DNA of 64,000 bases from Halieaceae bacterium UBA5085. GTDB taxonomy: Bacteria > Pseudomonadota > Gammaproteobacteria > Pseudomonadales > Halieaceae. The stretch covers positions 1 to 64,000 of the forward strand of contig DIAF01000015.1 of NCBI GenBank assembly GCA_002414665.1, given 5' to 3'. Position 1 is the stretch's first letter. The number at the start of each line of letters is the position of its first letter. The notes beneath the pieces were generated by a model. It was not told the origin of the DNA. It saw only the letters and a list, made by a program, of their open reading frames with translations, and made no database searches. Made by a program: the position numbers and the translations under genes. Of the stretch, positions 58,259-64,000 are shown piece by piece.

Positions 58259-58318
58259 GGGCTACTCCAGATCAACGATTCAGGTTCGTTCATGGTAGAA
58301 CATCGGGTGAATGCCTGC

Positions 58319-59101
58319 TCAGGTGTTGAAGTCGCCGTGGCGGCCGGCCCCGCCAGCGAAGCGCGCGGCGCCGCCCAGCGCTTCGCTGGCGATGACCGGG
58401 TAGCCGCCGCGACCTTCCTGTTGCAGTGCTGTTTCCAGTGGCAGACTCCACTGGGCGAGGCAGGAAGCGCGGTCTGCACGGAGGCAGCGCTGTGGAAAGG
58501 CGGCAATTGTGGCGGCCAGTGTCTCTGCGGCCTGCCGCGCCGCGCCCTCTTGCACGACCCGGTTGGCAAGGCCGATCTGCAAGGCTTCTGCGGCGTCCAC
58601 CGGACGCCCGGTGAGTATCATGTCGAGGGCGTGGCCCTGGCCGACGATCCTCGGCAGGCGCACGGTGCCGCCATCAATCAGGGGTACGCCCCAGCGCCGG
58701 CAAAACACGCCAAAGGTCGCGGATTCCTCTGCGATGCGCAGGTCGCACCAGAGTGCCAGTTCCAGGCCGCCGGCCACCGCGTAGCCCGCTACTGCGGCAA
58801 TCACCGGTTTCTCCAGCTGCAGGTGGGTTGGGCCCATGGGCCCGGGACCGGTGCCGTCTTCATTCACTGTGTTGCGCAGCTCGGGATCGTTCATCGCGGT
58901 GAGGTCCGCGCCGGCACAAAAGTGCCCACCCGCGCCGGTGAGCACGGCTACCCGCAGCGCGTCATCGTTGGCGAAGTCGAGGAAGGCGGCATGCAGGGCT
59001 TCCGCCGTAGGCCTGTCAACCGCATTGCGCTTCTCGGGTCGGTTGAGAATGATGGTACACACGGGACCTGCGCGCTCGGTGATGACGGGCGGTTCAGACA
59101 T
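58319..59101 (-). CDS. Enoyl-CoA hydratase/isomerase family protein
   Basis: This 260-residue crotonase-fold protein has the acyl-CoA oxyanion site in F-C-A-G-A-D-L and the first glutamate in A-G-G-L-E-L-A-L-W-C-D. The second hydratase glutamate is replaced: the segment reads F-G-V-F-C-R-R-W-G-V-P-L-I-D-G-G-T. It is therefore unlikely to be a classical hydratase and may be an isomerase, a hydrolase or a lyase. The ATG at 59101 follows GGAGGAAG. It lies 27 bases after the AEC transporter and 60 before the amidohydrolase. Confidence 0.82.
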   Translation of the reverse strand: MSEPPVITERAGPVCTIILNRPEKRNAVDRPTAEALHAAFLDFANDDALRVAVLTGAGGHFCAGADLTAMNDPELRNTVNEDGTGPGPMGPTHLQLEKPVIAAVAGYAVAGGLELALWCDLRIAEESATFGVFCRRWGVPLIDGGTVRLPRIVGQGHALDMILTGRPVDAAEALQIGLANRVVQEGAARQAAETLAATIAAFPQRCLRADRASCLAQWSLPLETALQQEGRGGYPVIASEALGGAARFAGGAGRHGDFNT

Positions 59102-59128
59102 GGCTTCCTCCAATGCGTTTGGGTGGCT

Positions 59129-60040
59129 TCAGCCACTCTGGGAGAGCAGCCAGTAGAGGGTGGGCAGGGTGACGAGCGATAACAGGATGCCGATACCGAT
59201 CAGGCCTGCAACCAGGCGGGGTGCGAGACCCGCCATGATGGCGACGGTGCCGGCTGAAATCATCGGTGGCATCGCGGCCTGGAATACGGCGATTTGCATA
59301 GCCAGGCCGCGCTGGCCCAGGGCTTTCCACAGCACGAAGGTACACAGCGGCATCAACACCAGCTTGATCCCCAGCGCGATGGCCAGGGTGAGCCGTTCGC
59401 TGCGCGCCAGACGAATGCTGATCTGGAAGCCTACGGCAATCATCACCAGTGGCACCAGGGTGGCGGCAACGGTCGCCACCAGCTGCTCCACAAGGGGGGG
59501 CAGCGTCGTCCCGCGCAGCGCCAGCCCGGCCAGCAGGGCGAGGAAAGGTGGAAAACTGACAATCCGCGTGAAAATAGCGCGGGCAGAGGGCGTCGCCACC
59601 TGCGGGCTGTAGAAGGCCGCGATCACCACTGCGTAGCTGGCCAGTGCGAGAAAGGAGCCCAACTGGTCGTACACCATGGCGTAGGGCATGCCGGCCGTGC
59701 CAAAAAACGACTGCACCAGTGGAAAGCCCAGGTAGGAGGTATTGCCCAAAGGCAGCACGATCAGCAGCGCCCCCACCACATCGCGCGGCCAGTGCAGCAG
59801 GCGGCCCAGCAGGATAACCAGGGGCACCACCAGTAACATGAGCAGCCAGGGGGTAATGGTGGGAATCAGCAGCGCGCTGGAAAACGTGAGCAGCGGCACA
59901 TTGCTCAGAATCACCGCAGGCAGCGCCACGTTGAGTGCGTAGGCGTTCAGCACCTCCGAGGTATTCCCGGGCATGCCGCGCAGCCGGCGCAGGCACAGGC
60001 CGATGCCGAGGTAGGCGAGGATCAGCAGGAAATTGTCCAT
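59129..60040 (-). CDS. AEC-family (auxin efflux carrier-like) transporter
   Basis: This 303-residue inner-membrane protein has about ten hydrophobic helices and the AEC family pattern. A first half with N-A-Y-A-L-N-V-A-L-P-A-V-I-L is followed by a second half with I-K-L-V-L-M-P-L-C-T-F-V-L-W. The G-N-T-S-Y-L-G-F-P-L motif is typical of the malonate/lactate subgroup. Bacterial members export or import organic acids such as malonate. The ATG at 60040 agrees with the family start. It heads a minus-strand run with the crotonase and the amidohydrolase, so the cargo may be their shared product. Confidence 0.85.
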   Translation of the reverse strand: MDNFLLILAYLGIGLCLRRLRGMPGNTSEVLNAYALNVALPAVILSNVPLLTFSSALLIPTITPWLLMLLVVPLVILLGRLLHWPRDVVGALLIVLPLGNTSYLGFPLVQSFFGTAGMPYAMVYDQLGSFLALASYAVVIAAFYSPQVATPSARAIFTRIVSFPPFLALLAGLALRGTTLPPLVEQLVATVAATLVPLVMIAVGFQISIRLARSERLTLAIALGIKLVLMPLCTFVLWKALGQRGLAMQIAVFQAAMPPMISAGTVAIMAGLAPRLVAGLIGIGILLSLVTLPTLYWLLSQSG

Positions 60041-60185
60041 GTTAGGCGGTGGTGCTCGGCGACCGGAGCGCACATGGTAAGCAAGCAGAGCGGGAATGGG
60101 TAGTCGCGCATCACACGCCTTTGCAAATGCCGCGGACGCCGCTACGCTGGCACTCTTTGCCACGGACAGCGAGACGACCTGAGCA

Positions 60186-61046
60186 ATGGACTCCCGCGCT
60201 ATGGATATTACCCGCAAAGCGCTCGCACAGCAGGGCTATACCGTGTTGCCCGACTTTCTGTCCGCGCAGCAGCTGCACCGTATCAACCTGCTGTTCGACC
60301 AGTGGCTGGGCGGTCATCGCGGCCGCAATGCCTTTGAGGGGCAAGCCACCGAGCGCATCTACACGCTGGTTGCGCGGGACAGGGTGTTCCAGGATATCGT
60401 GGAGGACCCGCGTATCCTCGCCCTGTGTTCGACACAATTGCTGCCCAATTTCCTGCTCACCGCGAGCCAGGCCATTGTTATCGGCCCGGGTGAAACAGCG
60501 CAGCCCTGGCACACCGACGATGCGTTCTACACGGTGCCGCGGCCACGCCCGATGATCAGTCTTTCCACCATCGTAGCCGTTGAGGACTTCACCCCGGACA
60601 ATGGCGGTACCCAGGTGGTTCCCGGTAGCCATCGCTGGTCGGACGCGGAGTTGGCGGGCGCCTACCTGCAGGGCGATGAGCCGGCGGGCGAGGCGCTGGA
60701 CCAGCGCGTGGCTGCCCAGGTGCAAACGGTGACCATGAGTGCCGGCAGCTGCCTGGTGTTCGCGGGAACCCTGCTGCATCGTGGCGGTGCCAACGTGAGT
60801 TGCGGGACACGTCGGGCCTTTTCCAATCAGTACTGTCAGCCCTGGGCCCGGCCTCAGGAGAATTTCTTCCTCGGCATTCCGCCGCAGCTGGCATCTGCGA
60901 TGTCGCCACAGCTGCAGTCGCTGTTGGGATACTCCATCCATCCGCCTTTCATGGGTCAGGTGACCGCCTATCACCCGCGGCGCGCGCTGGATCCAGGTTT
61001 CGTGGCGCCGGTACTGCGGGATCGCGGGGACACCGAGCTGCGATGA
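60186..61046 (+). CDS. Phytanoyl-CoA dioxygenase-like protein (PhyH family)
   Basis: This is a 286-residue Fe(II)/2-oxoglutarate oxygenase. The iron-binding H-x-D is in Q-P-W-H-T-D-D-A-F-Y and the distal histidine in T-L-L-H-R-G-G-A-N. The T-P-D-N-G-G-T-Q-V-V-P-G-S-H-R-W signature is also present. The ATG at 60186 has only a weak ribosome site; an ATG at 60201 is also possible. It shares the family with the gene at 18850-19695 but differs in sequence. Its stop overlaps the start of recC by 4 bases (ATGA), so the two are translated in a coupled way. The substrate is unknown. Confidence 0.85.
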   Translation: MDSRAMDITRKALAQQGYTVLPDFLSAQQLHRINLLFDQWLGGHRGRNAFEGQATERIYTLVARDRVFQDIVEDPRILALCSTQLLPNFLLTASQAIVIGPGETAQPWHTDDAFYTVPRPRPMISLSTIVAVEDFTPDNGGTQVVPGSHRWSDAELAGAYLQGDEPAGEALDQRVAAQVQTVTMSAGSCLVFAGTLLHRGGANVSCGTRRAFSNQYCQPWARPQENFFLGIPPQLASAMSPQLQSLLGYSIHPPFMGQVTAYHPRRALDPGFVAPVLRDRGDTELR

Positions 61047-64000
61047 TTCACGTCTTTCCCTCGAACAGGCTGGAACATCTGGCCGGCGCACTGGCCGCGT
61101 TGCTCAATGTACCCGCCGCCTCCCCGCTGGCACCGGAGCATATACTGGTGCAGCACCGGGGCATGCAGCACTGGCTTAGCATGCAGCTCGCGGAGCATCC
61201 GCAGCGCGGTATTGCCATGAACCTGCAGTTTCCGCTTCCCGTGCGTTTCATGTGGACGCTGATTCGCACAGTGCTGGGTGAGGACGCTGTGCCGGAGGCC
61301 TCCCCCTACCAGCGGGAGGTGCTGGCCTGGCGCATTTACGATCTGCTGGGCAGGCCATCGGTGACCGCAGAGCCCCCTTTCCTGGAGCCCACACGCTACT
61401 GGCAGCAGCAGACCGAGCGACAACAACCGCTGCGGCGTTACCAGCTGGCGGAGGAACTGGCGGACCTGTATGAGCAATACCTGATGTACCGCCCCGACTG
61501 GATCGAGGCCTGGGATCGCGGTGGTCGCGGGGCGCGGGAGCCGGACGCGAGAGAGCCGCTGCACTGGCAGGGACTGCTCTGGCGCATGTTGGCGGCCGAG
61601 GTGCCCGCGCATCCGGTAGCGTTGCTGCGCGAGGCTATGCGGCACCTCACGCAGCCCGTGGCCGGGCTGCCCGAGCGCTTCTTCGTGTTCGGCGTCAATT
61701 CCCTCGCGCCTCTCTGGCTGGATTTTTTGCGCGCGCTGTCTGAGCATCAGGGCGTCGAGATCTTTCTACTCTACCTGAACCCCAGCAACGAGTTCTGGCA
61801 GGAGGCCGCGAGCGAGCGCCAGGTCGCGCGTCGGCGTGCACACTGGCTGGCAGAGCACGACAGTGAAGAGGGCTTCATAGACGAACCGGGCAACCCGCTG
61901 ATTACCAGCTTCGGCCAGCAGGGTCAGCAGTTTGTGCGCCTGCTCGCCGACTGGGCGGATACGGAGACCGAGCTGTTCACGGAACCTGCGGCCGATACGC
62001 TGCTGACGACCCTGCAGCGCGACATGTTCCGGTTCGTCGACGGCCGTGAAGCACCGACGCCGGTGTCTGATGATTCCATTACCATCGCCTCGGCGCACAG
62101 TGCGCTGCGCGAAGTGCAGGGACTGCATGACTGGCTGTTGCACCGCTTCAATGCTGATCCCGCCCTGAAACCGCGCGATGTGGTGGTGCTCTGTCCCAGC
62201 GTGGAGGACTATGCCCCCTTTGTGGAAGCGGTATTTGCCGGCCGCTACGAGGGTCTCGGCGACGATGTGCCGCCGCTGCCCTGCTCCATTGCCGACCGCA
62301 ATCCCGGCGACGCGGACCCCACTATTGCCGCCTTCCTGTCGTTGCTGGCGCTGCCGGATGCGCGTTTGCAGGTCGGCCAGGTACTGGGCTGGCTGCAGGT
62401 ACCCGCCATCCAGCAGCGCGCTGGTATCACGCCTGTGGAACTGGTGCGTATCGGTCACTGGCTGCAGGCCGCCGCCGTGCACTGGGGCCTGGATGGTGAG
62501 CACCGCCAGGAATGGGTGCCGGGTGAAAGCGGCGACGATTTCACCTGGGCCCAGGGTCTGGAACGCCTGCTGCTGGGGTTTGCCTGGGGTGACGAAGAGA
62601 CGGTGGTGGGCGGCCGTTTACTGTTGCCACACGTTGAGGGCGCTGATGCCCTTTTGCTGGGACGCCTGTGCGAGTTCATCGATGCGTTGCAGGCGCTGCG
62701 CCGGGATCTCCGCGAGCAGCGCGGCGTTGCCGACTGGCAGCAGTTCCTGCACGACAGACTGCGCCTGGCCTTCTTTGCCGAGGGTGGCCCGCTGGACGCG
62801 GCGCACGAGGATCTGGTCGCTGTCATCCGGGAACTGGGCGAGCACATGAAAGCGGCGGGTTTTACCGGCGAGCTGCCGCTGGTGGTGGTACGGGAGGTGT
62901 TGCAGCGCAGTCTGCAAAGCCCCACGCGCACGGGACGGCAGTTCCTCACCGGGCAAGTGACAGTCTGCTCCATGGTGCCCATGCGCTCGATTCCCTTCAA
63001 ACTGGTGGCGGTGCTGGGGCTCAATGATGGTGAGTTTCCGCGCCAGCGCCCGCCGCTGGGTTTCGACCTGATGGCGCAGGATCGGCCACGACCCGGTGAT
63101 CGCTCCCGCCGCGGCGATGATCGCTACCTGTTCCTGGAGGCACTGGTTTCCGCGCGGGACGCTGTGTATCTGAGCTACCAGGGCCACGATGTGCGCAATA
63201 ACAGCGAGCGCCAGCCCTCTCTGGTGCTTGCAGAACTCACCCGCTATCTGGAGCGGGCCTCGAATTGGCGCCGCAGCGATCTCAGGACGCTGCCACTGCA
63301 GCCCTTCAGTGCAGACAATTACCGGGGCTCCCTGCGTACCTTTGATCCCCACTGGCGGCGTCTCGCCGCGCCGCTCGCTGCTCCCCTGCGGGTGGTGAGC
63401 CTGCCAGCGCCGGAACAACTCCCTGAAACCTTGCCGCTCACCGCGCTGGTGCGGGCGCTAGAACACCCGGCACGACACTTTGCCGAGCAACGGTTGGGCC
63501 TGGCCCCGGAACGCACGGTCGCGGCGCTGCTCAGCGATAGCGAGCCTTTCGTCACCACGCACCTGGATCGCTACCGTGTGCAACAGGATATGGTGGGACA
63601 CCTGTGGGCGGGTGACCACGCTGGACTGGAAGAGGCGGTCAGGCGTGAACTGCTCTCCGGCCGTTTGCCTGCCCACCCGGTGACCCGGCTGCAGATTGCG
63701 CAGTGGCAGGAGCAGGCGAGCGGTTTTGCGCAGCACTTGCAGGCCCGTTCTGCGCCGCCAGGGAGCGAGGAGGTGGTACTGGCGCTGCAGGGCCTGCAGC
63801 TGACCGCCACGCTGCCGCGAGGTGCCGAGGGCGACCTGGTGTTTGCGCGTCTGGCCAATCCCAAGGCCAGAGACTACCTGACACTCTGGTTGCATCATTT
63901 AGTGGCCAATTGCCTCGCCCCCAGCGACACGCTGGGTTTTTATCGTGGCGAGGACAACGGTGTGCTGGAACTGCACGCTGCGCCCCTTGCAGCGGAGCAG
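61043..64000 (+). CDS. recC: Exodeoxyribonuclease V subunit gamma, 3'-truncated by the window
   Basis: The reading frame is open for 986 codons and runs off the window edge. The N-terminus I-H-V-F-P-S-N-R-L-E-H-L-A, then I-L-V-Q-H-R-G-M-Q-H-W-L-S-M-Q-L-A and L-Q-F-P-L-P-V-R-F-M-W matches RecC, the subunit that recognises Chi and splits the duplex in RecBCD. E. coli RecC has 1122 residues, so about 140 are missing from view. The start at 61043 overlaps the PhyH stop codon by 4 bases. recB and recD are expected just to the right. Confidence 0.95.
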   Translation, partial: MIHVFPSNRLEHLAGALAALLNVPAASPLAPEHILVQHRGMQHWLSMQLAEHPQRGIAMNLQFPLPVRFMWTLIRTVLGEDAVPEASPYQREVLAWRIYDLLGRPSVTAEPPFLEPTRYWQQQTERQQPLRRYQLAEELADLYEQYLMYRPDWIEAWDRGGRGAREPDAREPLHWQGLLWRMLAAEVPAHPVALLREAMRHLTQPVAGLPERFFVFGVNSLAPLWLDFLRALSEHQGVEIFLLYLNPSNEFWQEAASERQVARRRAHWLAEHDSEEGFIDEPGNPLITSFGQQGQQFVRLLADWADTETELFTEPAADTLLTTLQRDMFRFVDGREAPTPVSDDSITIASAHSALREVQGLHDWLLHRFNADPALKPRDVVVLCPSVEDYAPFVEAVFAGRYEGLGDDVPPLPCSIADRNPGDADPTIAAFLSLLALPDARLQVGQVLGWLQVPAIQQRAGITPVELVRIGHWLQAAAVHWGLDGEHRQEWVPGESGDDFTWAQGLERLLLGFAWGDEETVVGGRLLLPHVEGADALLLGRLCEFIDALQALRRDLREQRGVADWQQFLHDRLRLAFFAEGGPLDAAHEDLVAVIRELGEHMKAAGFTGELPLVVVREVLQRSLQSPTRTGRQFLTGQVTVCSMVPMRSIPFKLVAVLGLNDGEFPRQRPPLGFDLMAQDRPRPGDRSRRGDDRYLFLEALVSARDAVYLSYQGHDVRNNSERQPSLVLAELTRYLERASNWRRSDLRTLPLQPFSADNYRGSLRTFDPHWRRLAAPLAAPLRVVSLPAPEQLPETLPLTALVRALEHPARHFAEQRLGLAPERTVAALLSDSEPFVTTHLDRYRVQQDMVGHLWAGDHAGLEEAVRRELLSGRLPAHPVTRLQIAQWQEQASGFAQHLQARSAPPGSEEVVLALQGLQLTATLPRGAEGDLVFARLANPKARDYLTLWLHHLVANCLAPSDTLGFYRGEDNGVLELHAAPLAAEQ

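Overview
The window looks like a chromosomal segment of a GC-rich, free-living Gram-negative gammaproteobacterium. It carries lipid A and Kdo genes (waaA and two LpxL-family acyltransferases), a full-length PlsB, RecC, a beta-barrel TonB-dependent receptor, PpnN and SelO. The mixture of fatty-acid/valine catabolism, PQQ dehydrogenase, Rieske oxygenase, phytanoyl-CoA dioxygenase-like and SnoaL/NTF2-like genes suggests a marine group such as Halieaceae or relatives. That placement is an inference from gene content only. I see no insertion sequence, prophage, integrase or CRISPR array, and almost all the DNA is coding. Two genes run off the edges: the O-antigen ligase/glycosyltransferase at the left and recC at the right.

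Layout. 1-6302: cell-surface LPS genes (ligase fused to a GT2 glycosyltransferase, a CDP-glycerol-transferase-like protein, two lipid A-type acyltransferases, waaA). 6299-8028: small envelope and hypothetical genes. 8197-11101: divergent polyamine-catabolism pair (aminotransferase and gamma-glutamylputrescine synthetase-like). 11215-14304: exported beta-carbonic anhydrase, a previously hidden glutaryl-CoA dehydrogenase remnant, an exported hydrolase and an M48 lipoprotein protease. 14398-18731: Rieske oxygenase, NTP/NDP-type transporter with an aldo/keto reductase, and PBP7. 18850-24760: a tightly overlapping glycerolipid operon, HAD-PlsC then plsB then gpsA, followed by a PhyH-family oxygenase. 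24838-26661: NTF2-like gene, tRNA-Val, and three small stress-type proteins. 26687-30531: sigma-54 activator, crotonase, and a dihydroorotate-dehydrogenase-like/PyrK-like fusion. 30639-35173: marR-emrA-emrB-selO operon with a recognisable operator. 35356-43622: D-aminoacylase-family hydrolase, AsmA, TonB receptor, DUF6482-ppnN pair. 43610-51046: diguanylate cyclase with beta-propeller sensor, PQQ/heme dehydrogenase, Na/Pi transporter, thioesterase. 51344-56754: valine-type degradation operon. 56780-60040: amidohydrolase, crotonase and AEC transporter. 60186-64000: PhyH-family oxygenase overlapping recC.

The most interesting items are four. The first is the glycerolipid operon, whose HAD-PlsC protein ends in a 77-residue histone H1-like basic tail. 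The second is the single-chain PyrD-like/PyrK-like oxidoreductase, whose active-site signature is closer to dihydropyrimidine dehydrogenase than to dihydroorotate dehydrogenase. The third is the short gcdH relic at 12117-12280. The fourth is the replacement of the usual methylmalonate-semialdehyde dehydrogenase by an EutE/SauS-type acylating aldehyde dehydrogenase in the valine operon. No homology search could be run, so family names rest on recognised motifs and overall sequence resemblance.
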